The notes below the pieces were generated by a model, which saw only the letters and a program-made list of their open reading frames with translations, was not told where the DNA came from and ran no database searches. A stretch of 64,000 bases of DNA from Dendrocalamus latiflorus (taxonomy: Eukaryota > Streptophyta > Magnoliopsida > Poales > Poaceae): the NCBI GenBank assembly GCA_017311315.1, contig CM029653.1, positions 39,740,412-39,804,411 on the forward strand. Reading direction: 5' to 3'. A program made the translations under genes and the position numbers. Positions 45,285 through 56,309 of the stretch are shown here, one piece after another (positions within the stretch are counted from its first letter, which is position 1; every line of letters begins with the position of its first letter).

Positions 45285-47458
45285 TGAAGGCGCCAGCTTC
45301 GCCGCCACCCGTTCGAGGGGTAGGGGACGGAGCGCGCGCGTCTACTTCCACTAGGCGCCAGCTTCGCTGCCACCCGTTCGACGGGTAGGGGACGGAGCGC
45401 GCGCGTCTACTTCGACTAGGCGCCAGCTTCGCTGCCAAGCGCGCGCGTCTACTTCGACTAGGCGCCAGCTTCGCTGCCACCCGTTCGAGGGGTAGGGGAC
45501 GGAGCGCGCGCGTCTACTTCAACTAGGTGCCGGCTTCGCTGCCACCCGTTCGACGGGTAAGGGACGGAGCGCGCGCGTCTACTTCGACTAGGCGCCAGCT
45601 TCGCTGCGACCCGTTCGACGGGTAAGGGACGGAGCGCGCGCGTCTACTAGGCGACAGCTTCGCTGCCACCCGTTCGACGGGTAGGGGACGGAGTGCGCGC
45701 GTCTACTAGGCGCCAGCTTCGCTGCCACCCGTTCGAGGGGTAGGGGACGGAGCGCGCGTGTCTACTTCAACTAGGCGCCAGCTTCGCTGCCACCCGTTCG
45801 ACGGGTAAGGGATGGAGCGCGCGCGTCTACGTCGACTAGGCGCCAGCTTCGCTGCCACCCGTTCGACGGGTAGGGGACGGAGCGCGCGCGTCTACCTCGA
45901 CTAGGCGCCAGCTTCGCTGCCACCCGTTCAACGGGTAGGGGACGGAGCGCGCGCGTCCACTTCGACTAGGCGCCAGCTTCGCTGCCAAGCGCGCGCGTCT
46001 ACTTCGACTAGGCGCCAGCTTCGCTGCAACCCGTTCGAGGGGTAGGGGACGGAGCGCGCGCGTCTACTTCAACTAGGCGCCGGCTTCGCTGCCACCCGTT
46101 CGACGGGTAAGGGACGGAGCGCGCGCGTCTACTTCGACTAGGCACCAGCTTCGCTGCCACCCGTTCGACGGGTAGGGGACGGAGCGCGCGCGTCTACTTC
46201 GACTAGGCGCCAGCTTCGCGGCCAAGCGCGCGCGTCTACTTCGACTAGGCGCCAGCTTCGCTGCCAAGCGCGCGCGTCTACTTCGACTAGGCGCCAGCTT
46301 CGCTGCCACCCGTTCGATGGGTAGGGGACGGAACGCGTGCGTCTACCTCGACTAGGCGCCAGCTTCGCTGCCACCCGTTCGATGGGTAGGGGACGGAGCG
46401 CGCGCGTCTACCTCGACTAGGTGGCAGCGAAGACTAGGCGCCAGCTTCGCTGCCACCCGTTCGAGGGGTAGGGGACGGAGCGCGCGCGTCTACTTCAACT
46501 AGGCGCCAGCTTCGCTGCCACTCGTTCGACGGGTAAGGGACGGAGCGCGCGCGTCTACTTCGACTAGGCGCCAGCTTCGCTGCCACCCGTTCGAGGTGTA
46601 GGGGACGGAGCGCGCGCGTCTACTTCAACTAGGCGTCAACTTCGCTGCCACCCGTTCGACGGGTAGGGGACGGAGCGCGCGCGTCTACTTCGACTAGGCG
46701 CCAGCTTCGCTGGCAAGCGCGCGCGTCTACTTCGACTAGGCGCCAGCTTCGCTGCCACCCGTTCGATGGGTAGGGGACGGAGCGCGCGCGTCTACCTCGA
46801 CTAGGCGCCAACTTCGCTGCCACCCGTTCGATGGGTAGGGGACGCAGCGCGCGCGTCTACCTCGACTAGGCACCAGCTTCGCTGCCACCCGTTCGATGGG
46901 TAGGGGACGGAGCGCACGCGTCTACTTCGACTAGGCGCCAGCTTCACTGCCACCCGTTCGACGGGTAAGCAACGGAGCGCGCGCGTCTACTAGGCGGCAG
47001 CTTCGCTGCCACCCGTTCGACGGGTAGGGGACGGAGCGCGCGCGTCTACTAGGCGCCAGCTTCGCTGCCACCCGTTCGAGGGGTAGGGGACGGAGCGCGC
47101 GCGTCTACTTCAACTAGGCGCCAGCTTCGCTGCCACCCGTTCGACGGGTAAGGGACGGAGCGCGCGCGTCTACTTCGACTTGGCGCCAGCTTCGCTGCCA
47201 CCCGTTCGACGGGTAGGGGACGGAGCACGCGCGTCTACCTCGACTAGGCGCCAGCTTCGCTGCCACCCGTTAGCGCGCGCGTCCACTTCGACTAGGCGCC
47301 AGCTTCGCGGCCAAGTGCGCGCGCCTACTTCGACTAGGCGCCTGCTTCCCTGCCACCCGTTCGAAGGGTAGGGGACGGAGCGTGCCCGTCTAATTCGACT
47401 AGGCGCTAGCTTCGCTGCCACCCGTTCGAGGGGTGGGGGACGGAGCGCGCGAGTCCAC
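45285..47458 (+). repeat. Minisatellite 3 of the gypsy element
   Basis: Roughly 33 units of about 65 bp with gcgccagcttcgctgccacc, a small hairpin cccgttcgacggg and ggagcgcgcgcgtctac. Some units are truncated to about 37 bp. CpG-dense. Long open frames on the minus strand (QRSWRLVEVDARA and so on) are repeat artefacts. Confidence 0.95.
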
Positions 47459-47497
47459 TGCGGCGGGGCGCAGCAAAGACGGGGGTCTTGTCGTGCG

Positions 47498-47616
47498 AAA
47501 TCTACCTCGTTTTCCTTAACAGGCCACCTACAGTGCATCAACATACAAGGTAATGCCGGCGGGCTCCCTCAGGAACACCGACTGTAGGTAGGCCTGTTAA
47601 GAAAAACAGGGTAGAC
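47498..47616. repeat. Inverted repeat near the 3' LTR
   Basis: tccttaacaggccacctaca (about 47511-47530) is inverted as tgtaggtaggcctgttaaga (about 47582-47601), one base longer. The flanking bases extend the imperfect stem to about 35 bp per arm. The loop contains gtgcatcaacat, reused in the next hairpin. Confidence 0.8.
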
Positions 47617-47716
47617 CTCGCTGTCGCCTACGGAAGCGCGGTGCGGGATCAGGAAGCGCGGCTGGCTGTCGATAACCGACGCTGATCAAGCTCCCAGGAA
47701 AAATAGACCTCCTTCT

Positions 47717-47768
47717 GTGCATCAACATTCCCCAAGCCGCTCAGCGTCACCCAGGAATGTTGATGCAC
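47717..47768. repeat. Perfect 15-bp hairpin, 22-nt loop
   Basis: gtgcatcaacattcc at 47717-47731 and its exact reverse complement at 47754-47768. Confidence 0.95.
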
Positions 47769-48135
47769 GGCAGGGGCCCATTTTAAGGGAACAGCTTCTA
47801 TCACAGTATACGCAGGAGCAACGCCTCACCAGCGCCATATATATACCCCAGTCAGCAGGGGAGCCAACCGGCGGAAGGCCAATCGGCAGAAGTCCAACTG
47901 TCGGAGGTCCGCCGCCATATTCATGGTCACGACGCCTCAACGCCCGCACCGCGCCAATCACGCTGCACCACGTGGGCGCCCGGAAGTCCGAGTGTCGCAG
48001 TAGCGCGCACGCCTGCTTCGGCTACAGCGCAGCTCCGGAAGTTTGGAAAAGTTCACAGGCCGCGGGGACGGAGGGGGCCAAAGGACTCGGCAACATGGCT
48101 TCGGCCTTGTGAAGCCCTTTACCATGAGAGGCTCC

Positions 48136-48382
48136 TGTCGTAGGGATGGCCCCCACCTAAACCCAGCAGGCCTGGTAGGAGATTATAAGGCCCAGAATAG
48201 GCCATGTGTAATGACATAACTGCCCCCAGAAGGGATAACCAGATGTAAGGGTATAACTGTAAAAGCACTCCTCATGTGTATATATATATGAGAGTAAGCC
48301 ATGGGGAGGACCCAGGCCATTACACTTATCTTCATCACTCTCCACTACCATCTCTCTCTCTGTTTGGTCTGTAGCCACAACA
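48136..48382 (+). repeat. 3' LTR of the gypsy element
   Basis: 247 bp, matching the 5' LTR except for two C/T sites and one extra CT. Followed by TSD gtatg. Confidence 0.96.
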
Positions 48383-48473
48383 GTATGTAATTAGAAACGA
48401 TGTTAAAATGTGCCTCTAGCGGTTTATTTGGTATCAATTGGTGCACTTGTGATTGGTTCGCAAGTAAGCTTTC

Positions 48474-48758
48474 AATGCTCATTTGAGCTTAAACTTTTGG
48501 CTTTTACTTTCTAGCTTTTCACTTCTTAAATTCGTCTTTTTATGTCTTTTTAGCTTTTTGGGGATTTTTTTGTTTTTTTTTCTCGGTATTCCTTTGTATT
48601 GTCCGTGATGAGAGAATCTGCTTTTCCATTTTAAATTTCTTAATTCTAATTACGCCAAAAAAGTTTACAACAGTTACAGTAAAAAATGCCTAAAACATTT
48701 TCAAATAGTACCAAAAAAGCTCAAAAGCCATAAAATTTAAACCCAAATGAGCACTGCT
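48474..48758. mobile_element. Mutator-like MITE with 10-bp TSD
   Basis: Inverted tgctcatttgagcttaaac against tgctcatttgggtttaaat at the right end, extending to about 40 bp with mismatches. Flanked by the direct repeat gtaagctttc (48464-48473, 48759-48768). A 9-10-bp TSD suits the Mutator superfamily. Confidence 0.75.
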
Positions 48759-48768
48759 GTAAGCTTTC

Positions 48769-49453
48769 TCTCTCTCGAAAGTAAAACAAAAAGAAAAATA
48801 ACAACTGGGCCGACAGGGAGAAAGAGATGACAAGTAAAGGACGGTTATGCTACTAGCTATTATGCGACTCGCAATATGCAGGATGGTAAAGAAAAGATAA
48901 AAGTGCAGGTAGCCATGGTTGGAGCTAGCACTATTAGTCACCACTAGTGGTGACGACTCTCAGCACACGCAGATGCAGCACCCATCACCATATGCTACTT
49001 GCAGTAGGAGGCAAATATAAATTCGGTAGGTAAAAAGCACAGTTCACGTCATGGTTAGAGAATAGATTAACTAAAGGGAGATCCTTCTTTTGCTAATTAA
49101 TGAGCTGAGCCGCTGCAGCGTCGTGGCCACTCGAAGTGACAGGGACTCGAACACAAGCGCTAACTGCATGCCCCCTTTTTTCCAGAGAAATTAAAGAAAG
49201 AAGATTCTTTGCTTTTGTTGATCGAATGCAACTCCTAAACAATCACCTCCATGTCTTCCTCCTTGATATGCTTTTTCTCCCGATGTACTGAGGCCAGAGG
49301 TTGGCGCATCACTGAAATTCAACGAGAATCCTCATATAGAGGGCAGAGGAGAGAAGCATCCGAGGGCCTGTTAATATTGCTTTTGGTTTCTGTTCACGTA
49401 GAAGTCTGTTCTGGTTCTATTTAGAGAAGTTAAAAAATAATATAGATATCTGA
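48769..49453. other. Intergenic, nothing firmly recognised
   Basis: A tRNA-T-arm-like gggactcgaaca near 49141 is isolated. No full tRNA or SINE could be built around it. Confidence 0.35.
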
Positions 49454-49463
49454 TATTTTAAAA

Positions 49464-49660
49464 GAAATGTCTATACAACATTCGACTATTTTTTAGGACA
49501 AAAACAGTCAGATTGATCTGGGGCGTTAGATCTCTATCCAACGGATCCACTCATACAAACCTCCCTAAAAAAAATGATCTAGGGTGTTGGATCTCCATCT
49601 AACGGCTTAAAATCTGACTATTTTTGTTCTAAAAATAGTTAAATGTTGTATAGACATATT
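49464..49660. mobile_element. Long-TIR MITE
   Basis: About 48-bp inverted arms: 49467-49514 (atgtctatacaacattcgac onward) and 49611-49658. They end at cagtcagatt/aatctgacta on the inner side. The interior holds a second imperfect repeat (gatctggggcgttagatctc and gatctagggtgttggatctc). The flanking direct repeat atattttaaa (49454-49463, 49656-49665) may be a 10-bp TSD. Confidence 0.75.
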
Positions 49661-49956
49661 TTAAAGTGGTTTCTCGCTCTGGAGACCTTAAACCCTGTGA
49701 CTGGCACACAAGAGCACAATGTACAAACAAAAACAATAGCAGAAGCAGAGGCATTTGTTGATGGGCTACTTATCCTCTGATGCCCGCCCATCTTGTTTTC
49801 GGTGGGCTAATTAACAGCCCATGACAGCCCACTTAATGCTCTTGCTCGTCTCTCTGCACGCCGAGGCAGCGACCGAGCCGGTCTTCTTTTTGCAGCACAA
49901 GAACAGAACTGCTCCCGCGGCGTCTCCTCCGCCTTAGAAGCCAAACCTTTTCCGGC
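49661..49956. other. Intergenic, nothing recognised
   Basis: No gene or repeat seen. Confidence 0.35.
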
Positions 49957-50193
49957 CTCTTCTTTTTAATTTTTTAAAAACTATTTTTTTATTTTTCTAT
50001 ATTAACTAGATTTTAAACAAAATATCCTTTTAAAATAAGGTCTATAGATTAATTCTAATACATATTATAGCGACTTCATTTATATTAATTAAAATCACAC
50101 GTAAGTTTTTATTACTCCACACTTTTTCTCAAAAATAATTCAAAACTCAAAAATTACTGTCAAAAACTATAAACCGAAGTTAAAAGAACAGGC
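49957..50193. mobile_element. MITE family M1, copy C
   Basis: Shares gacttcatttatatt, aaaatcacacgtaag and terminal ttaaaagaacagg with copies A and B. Its right end lies 94 bp upstream of the start codon of the proteasome pseudogene. Confidence 0.6.
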
Positions 50194-50702
50194 TATGCTC
50201 GCCACGCTTCGTACTAAGAGCGAAACGAAGGAAGAGCAGTGCAAAGAGACCAGGAGAGAGACAGAGAGAGCGCCCGAGCGGAAGGCGATGGTGAGGTTCG
50301 CTCCGTACGAGAACAATGGCGGCACGTGTGTGGCCATCGCCGGCACCGATTACTATGTGGTCACCACCGACACCTGCCTCTCGTTGGATACAACATCCTC
50401 AGCCGCGACCACTCCAAGATCGCCCACATGTATGTTTCCTTCCAACTCTCTCTCTGTACCATGTAAAGGGCTTGTTTTTGGTTCGTGGCTTCTCCGAAAT
50501 TAAATTCAAAATAAATGGGACAGTTTTTTGAAACAGCTTTTCTAAATGATTTTCCAAGCATAAACATATGCGCCGTCGGCATCTGCGCTATATCAAAAAG
50601 TGCAGACACAAACCATCAGCTATAGTCCAAAAAAGGAGCTATTATAGGTGGATCCTTTTGGGCTGTGGTTTTTGGCTTAAAATTTTAAATTTGGGAGCGT
50701 AT

Positions 50703-50917
50703 AGACATCACCCGGATGTTTTTTTTTCCTAACTATCATCCAAATTTGTGACCCTTGGATTAGAGATCAAGAGGCTCATTGTTTTTGAAGGGAAATATTT
50801 TTTTAAAGGGGGAGGGGGTAGAATTCGAGAGGAGGGGGATTTATAACCATTGGATTTCTAATCCAACAGTCCTAAATCTGGATGATAGTTAGGAAGAAAA
50901 TATCCAGATGATGTTTA
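50703..50917. mobile_element. MITE family M2, full copy (in PBF1 intron 1)
   Basis: Inverted ends of about 39 bp (50703-50743 and 50879-50917) share cctaactatcatcca and its complement, with aatccaacagtcctaaatct inside. Related to 13693-13890. Confidence 0.7.
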
Positions 50918-50930
50918 ACAAAACCCTTTA

Positions 50931-51095
50931 AATTTTAGCTGTTCGCGAGAAAGAGTACGGAGAGGGATACTCGTGTGCGACTTTAGCCGATATAGATGAA
51001 GTCAGAATAATGCCTATTACAATCGAGTTGTAGACCATGTTTTAAAAAGACACTCTGTTTTAAAGCTGTTTATTATAGCAATCCAAACCGTAAGC
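50931..51095. mobile_element. MITE family M1, copy D (partial)
   Basis: Contains ttcgcgagaaagagtacgg, gccgatatagatgaagtc and ttattatagcaatc in M1 order. Ends incomplete. Confidence 0.45.
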
Positions 51096-51238
51096 CCTGT
51101 CGACTCACTCATAACTGTTTATCAGAGAGATTGGGGTTGGATTCGACGAGATCCTTGTCCCATGGTTTTTGTTCCCCTGTGTCTGTGTGGTGATAAGAAT
51201 GCCGCAGTCGTCCTAGTGTACGGATGGATTTGTGATTC

Positions 51239-54200
51239 TGAAAAGTCCCCAAAATTTCAAACCAAAAATTTTCATTATTTTGCTGGATTTTTGGGTGCAT
51301 TTCTGGAAACTTTCCCTTTTTGGAAAGTTCTCCCTGTTTCTGCTTTCTTCTTTTGGCCAGGCGCCACCCTTCCCCGCTGGCGCCCTCCTCTTTTCCGCGT
51401 TCCCCTTTCTCCCGGCGCCTCCCTCTTCCTCTCTCCGCTGGCGCCGCTCCCTTCCCCGCTGGCGCCCCTCCCTTCCTCTCGCGTTGGTGCCTCGCTCCCT
51501 CCCCGCTTTCTCCTTCGCGCGTGTGCCTGCACCTGCGCCCGCTCCCGCACTGCCTCTGCGCCCACACTGCGCCCCCGGTTTTGGACCACCGCGCCACCCC
51601 GCCGTCCCCTGGTCCGAAGCCGACACCGCCCGCGCCACGCGTCGTCGCTCTCCTGCGCCCGACCCCACCTGGCAGCGGCAGCCCCTCCCTCTCCCGCGCG
51701 CGGACGCTTCCCCGCCCATGCCCGAAGCTCACCTGCCCTCCTGTGCCGTCGCCTCGCCATTACGGCGGTCAGCGTCGGGTTACACCCCGTCTGCGCGGAG
51801 GAGATGCCCCACCTGCTCCCGTCCATCCCTGTTGACTCCCGGCGCCGCGCCCTTGCCTTCCCCTCCACGGCTCCCCTCCCCTCCGCTCGGGTATAAAACC
51901 CCCTTTCCCCTGCCCCTTGCTTCCTTTGCTTCCCGAGCGTCTTCACCACTCCCATTCGCTTCCCACCTCTCCCAGCCACCTCCCTGAGCCGCCGATTGAA
52001 GCCCCGCCGCCCGTAGCTCCGCCGTTGCCGCCCTGTGAGCCGGCGACCCCCCGGGAGCCGATCTCCCTCCCCATTACCCCATTTCTCAATTGCATTTGCC
52101 TAGAGTACCACTACTGCTCCCTGACTACTGTGCTACCCTTCCTTGGCCAGGTGAAGCCCCGTGTTGCGCCGGCGTCGAAGCTCCTCTCCGGCAGAAGCGC
52201 CTCACCGTGGCCAGACCACTCCGAAGCTCCCCAGCCCGAATCTCCACCGCCATCGTGAGCTCCTCACTCCCCTGAACGTGTAACTCCAGCCGATTGAGCT
52301 AAATCACCGCCGGCGACCTCTCCTGCCACCAAAAAGCCGAAGCACTCCCTTCTCCCTCCTGCCTTCTCCGTTGATCCTCTCCGCTTCCAAGCCCCAAAAA
52401 TGGAACCCCCTTGTCGGGCCGCACCCGCCGGTGCCCTTGGTTGCCGCCGACGGCCCTCCGTGCGCCCAGACCACCGTCGCCGCCGTTGCTTTGTCCCGAA
52501 GGCACTGTAGCGGCCGGAGGTTGAAGACAACCCCCCCGGGCGACGTGGTCGCATCCCGGCCGTCTTCTCCCATCCGTGCCGTCTACCTACGACCGTCGGA
52601 TGGCATGTCCCCTCTGCCGTCTGATGCCACTTAAGTCCACACCTCGCATCCGTCCGATCCAGCCTTACCGCTTCGCCCGCCTTCCTTCTGTCCCAGCCGT
52701 CCGATCGCCACCTGCGCAGATCTAGGCCGCTCCCTCCCTTGCCATTTCCGCCACCCGCCAGCACCACGCGGCGGCCATCCAGGCCGCACGGGCGCGCTCG
52801 CTCTGGGCCGCTTCCCTCGGCCCGCTCCGTTCCCCCGCGCGCGCGCGTTTGGGCCGCGCCGGCCGCCCGGCCGTGCGGGCCGTTCCTCGGGCCAGGCCGC
52901 ACTGTAGCAACAGGCCGGGCCGGTTACTGTTCAAATGATTTTCCCCGAGTTTATTAATTTCTAAAATCCCAGAAAATCCAAATAAATTCTAGAAAATCCA
53001 AAAAAATCCCAAATCTCGCCACCTTACTCAGAAAAATGTTCTGAACCCATTTTGACCTCCATTCCTCCAGATTCATCCCAGAAAAATTCCAAAAATTCCA
53101 ATTTGAGGATTTATGCATTTACTCCTTTTTAATAGATTATTTTTCCTCGCTTGATTAGGCTCAAGCTGGACTTATGTTATTTTATGTATTTGCACTAGTT
53201 TCGGAGATCCCGGAAATTCAGGTGCAGTCTCAGGATCCAGGAGCTTCTACGTTCGAGCTAGCCGAGATCGTCCAGATTGACGGCAAGTCCCAAATCTTTT
53301 GATCATGTTGCAACCCATGTTATTTAATTATGTTATTATGCTATTTGCATTAAGCTAGTTCTGAAATGTTAGTTCAAAGTAAAATAAAATGTTTAGAATG
53401 ACATGATATGTAGTTAAACCTACCACCGACAAATGCCATGTTAAACTTGTAGCCATGCCTTTGTAACCCTAGAAATAATTATCTGTTAATCTAGATAATC
53501 GTAGGTTATTATTATCATGCAAAGTCTTACACTAATAAGGTTGTGGCTGCGGGCCAATAGACTTTGGAAAACCTGACTCTAGGGCAGAGTGGTATGGGAC
53601 ACCGTGCCCTAGGGCGGAGATTGTCGACGTGCAGAATAGGGTAAGGGTTGGGGAAGGAGCCGCGAAACGGTCTTCGCCCACCTCTTACCCTAGGTTGTAA
53701 GGTCGCGGACCTGACCGGGGTTGCGGACTCCGGAGGAAAAATATAAGGACCAGACCCTTACGCTGAGCAAATGACATGGTGACCGCTCAACCACAGGAGT
53801 TGACTTGTCAACACTGGTTTAGTAGCTGCTCAACTCGATTGAAACTCTACAGGTGTTGAGAAGTAGGTGATTGAGTAATTAGGTTAGGTAGGCCGTGCTG
53901 CGGGTACCTAACAACGGTAGGGTTCAGTCGAAGTGGACGGGAGTTTCCATGTGCCAGACCCGAGTGGATTCTACCGGGTAGAGCCTATATAAAGAGTTGA
54001 GCAGTGAAACGACCTGGTTTTCTTAACCCGGACGCGGAAGTTAAGGAATCGTGTGGGTAAAGCTGAGCAAACTCTGCAGGGTCAAATAAATGGTATTCGA
54101 ATACGCCGAGCTCCCGGTTAATGGAGCTGTGTCACTTGGGTGATTCCAGCAGCGAAGCTTAAGTAGTTTTGTACATGCTTTAACTTGATTAGTTGGTTAA

Positions 54201-54717
54201 TTAAATTTTCATGAAAAACCCCTGAGATCTTAAGGAGTAGTTTTGGGTCCGTTTTATAAAAATATTTGCAAATAAAACTGCATCCACTCAAAGTTAATAA
54301 ACCAAATATACTCCCTTCCTTTGTTAATCCGCGCATGTAGTAAGTTAGAGTCCCTTTGGGGCTTGCTGAGCCGGTTGTTTGGCTCATGGCTTGCTTAATC
54401 CCCTTTTTAGAGGATCAAGTCGAAGGTGAAGGTTTCCCCGTCAAGGACGCCCCTGAGGATCGCTTCTTCGACGAGGACCCGTGGCTTTAGGTCTTGGCCG
54501 CGCTCAAGCGGATCTTGGAGCTTTTGTAATGTAAATATACTTTGGGCTTGCACGCCCCGCTGTTGAAAGCTGGATGTTATTCCGTATTTGAAATATATGC
54601 TAGACTTTTGTTGTAAGCATGCAATGGTATACTCTTGCGCGACACTCCATAACTGTTCATGCGTGAATAGTTGCGGAATGCCGTGTCCGTACGCGCCCCT
54701 GGAAACGGGGCGTTACA
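51239..54717 (+). mobile_element. 3.48-kb solo LTR in PBF1 intron 1
   Basis: Begins tgaaaagtcccc, ends ggggcgttaca, and is flanked by TSD gattc (51234-51238, 54718-54722). A single LTR with no internal region indicates intra-element recombination. The long LTR and GGGCGTTACA end recall Tekay/Del-type gypsy elements (family inference). GC-rich 51360-52900 has frames open by composition only. 52950-54700 is non-coding. Confidence 0.82.
51892..51898 (+). promoter_or_regulatory. TATA box within the solo LTR
   Basis: tataaaa in a C-rich context (cgggtataaaaccccc), a likely LTR promoter in the same direction as the pseudogene. Confidence 0.6.
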
Positions 54718-56309
54718 GATTCCTAGCTGGCTGGAAGGTAAATTGGTGAATTTATTTATGCAATGTTTACTGTTTGGGACTCGGTGATTGTTCATGTTCG
54801 GCAACCTCTGTTATACCGTTGGGTGACAGTTTAAAGCTATCCCCTGTTGCTGAAATATTGCCGAATGCGCAGAAAAAATGAGATAGTGCTACTCATGAAT
54901 TGATGATCCATTTTGTGTAGTTGAAACTGTATACAATGCTAGGAATATACAGGATGTATCATTTGACGAAAACAGTAGTCCAAATCCTGTATCATAAAAT
55001 ATAAGAGTTTACAGGTAACTGTTAAACAAAAGTAGCTCTGTTGGACCCAACATAGGGAGTTCTGTATTTTTATAGGAAAAACATCGAGCCAACCTGTGTA
55101 TCCTAATCTGAAAGCTTGCTTTATTGCTGAATCAATGTGCTGATTTTTTCTCTCTGCACTCCCCTTCAATTAGGTCGGACAAATGTGTTTTGGCCTCATC
55201 TGGATTTCAAGGTGGTATCAAAGCTTTGCAGAAGAATCTGGCTGCAAAGGAATTGGTAAGCCTAATGACTTGAGTGAGCTCGCAAACCATCTATAAGACG
55301 TTTTCAGAGTTAACCTTTCTTTCAACGACTTTATTGCGATACCCCAATAAGTTATGATCCAATGTTCTGTTTTCGTATTAACTTGAACCACCACGAGGTT
55401 GAAGATTGTCTGTGCTTACATTGTCCTTTATTATTCAGTTTTGATCGTTAGTACAATGGCAGTGTAGCTAGCTAGATTGCCTCCATACCTGATACCTGGT
55501 TACATTATCTGTTTAATATGGGAACTGCAGACTTTGTGGGTAACGATTATGTAATCCTGGATCATATCAGTACAAGTTTCTGACTGTCGACATTTTTGCT
55601 TTTGTAGGTCTATGAACACAACCATAACAAGAAGATGAGCTGCCAGAATGATCGTGCCGCTGAAAATTTCTTCTCCTTTCACAGGTAAAGGCTGTACCTT
55701 CACATACGATGCTGTTAGGTCGTATGAGCGGACTGGTTATAATTCTCATGGAACAGGTGCAGCGTTGATGATGCCTGTTCAAGACAACCAGTTGAAATCT
55801 CCCAGTCCTCTTCTACCACCAGCTCGGGTGAGTTCTATAAAACTCCAGTGTTAATAACTGGTTGGCACACTAGACTTTAATTTAATCCTCTTTATGAGAT
55901 GTTTCTTAGCCTTGCAGTGGCCAATTGTAGTTAATAATGATAGGCTCTTGAAAAGCAAATAATTATATACGAAAATAAAATAAACTTTTTTTGTGAGTTG
56001 CAATTTATAACTCTTTTGACCTATCAGAACTCTAATGTCATGCTAATTATGCAGGATGCAGTGGCATGCTTTTCTGAATCGGATGCGGTTGATCTGGTGA
56101 AGGACGTCTTTGCATCAGTCGCAGAGCGAGATACATACACTGAATGCTGCTTTCTTTGCCCTTAGATGCTCAATGATTACTACAGACTAATTAAACATTC
56201 TGACTCAAAAAACATTGTTCCATGAATTTTACAGGGAGATAGATTGGAAATTGTAGTCATCAACAGCTCCGGCACCCACCGTGAGTGCATTGAGCTAAGG
56301 AAGGATTAG

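Larger units (their letters stand above)
36916..48382 (+). mobile_element. Non-autonomous Tat-like Ty3/gypsy retrotransposon, 11.5 kb
   Basis: Bounded by 245- and 247-bp LTRs and the perfect TSD gtatg (36911-36915, 48383-48387). The LTRs differ by two C/T changes and one CT-dinucleotide indel, so insertion is recent. Order: LTR, PBS, gag plus protease-like domain (plus strand), two minisatellites, an antisense four-exon gene, a third minisatellite, hairpins, LTR. No reverse transcriptase, RNase H or integrase motif is visible in any frame. The gag type plus an antisense ORF between the pol position and the 3' LTR recalls the Tat lineage (Grande, Retand). It needs an autonomous partner for cDNA synthesis and integration. 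Confidence 0.9.
50288..56309 (+). pseudogene. PBF1: 20S proteasome beta-6 subunit (PBF1) pseudogene with introns
   Basis: Exon 1 (50288-50429) gives YENNGGTCVAIAGTDYYVVT, then after a 1-nt loss (near 50378-50382) GYNILSRDHSKIAHM in another frame. Exon 2 is 55174-55255 (SDKCVLASSGFQGGIKALQK). Exon 3 starts at 55608 (VYEHNHNKKMSC) and is cut by a deletion that removes the segment up to the next acceptor. Exon 4 is 55685-55827 (CTFTYDAVRSYERTGY, LKSPSPLL). Exon 5 is 56055-about 56142 (SDAVDLVKDVFAS), with a lost donor. Exon 6 is 56235-56309 (LEIVVINSSGTHRECIELRK, stop). PBF1 is a non-catalytic subunit of the 20S core inner ring. Retained introns show a DNA-level duplicate, not a retrocopy. Intron 1 is swollen by MITEs and a solo LTR. 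Confidence 0.88.

Noticed and set aside
45131..47544. Minus-strand frames with QRSWRLVEVDARAPSPTRR repeats
   Set aside because: Translation of minisatellite 3, not a gene.
48157..48378. Minus-strand frame in the LTR, identical to one at the 5' LTR
   Set aside because: Duplicated because the LTR is duplicated. No domain.
49130..49160. Possible tRNA or SINE (gggactcgaaca)
   Set aside because: No A box, acceptor stem or poly-A partner could be placed around it.
51109..52902. Many frames on both strands in the solo LTR
   Set aside because: GC-rich LTR sequence. None reads as a known protein and the LTR itself explains the region.
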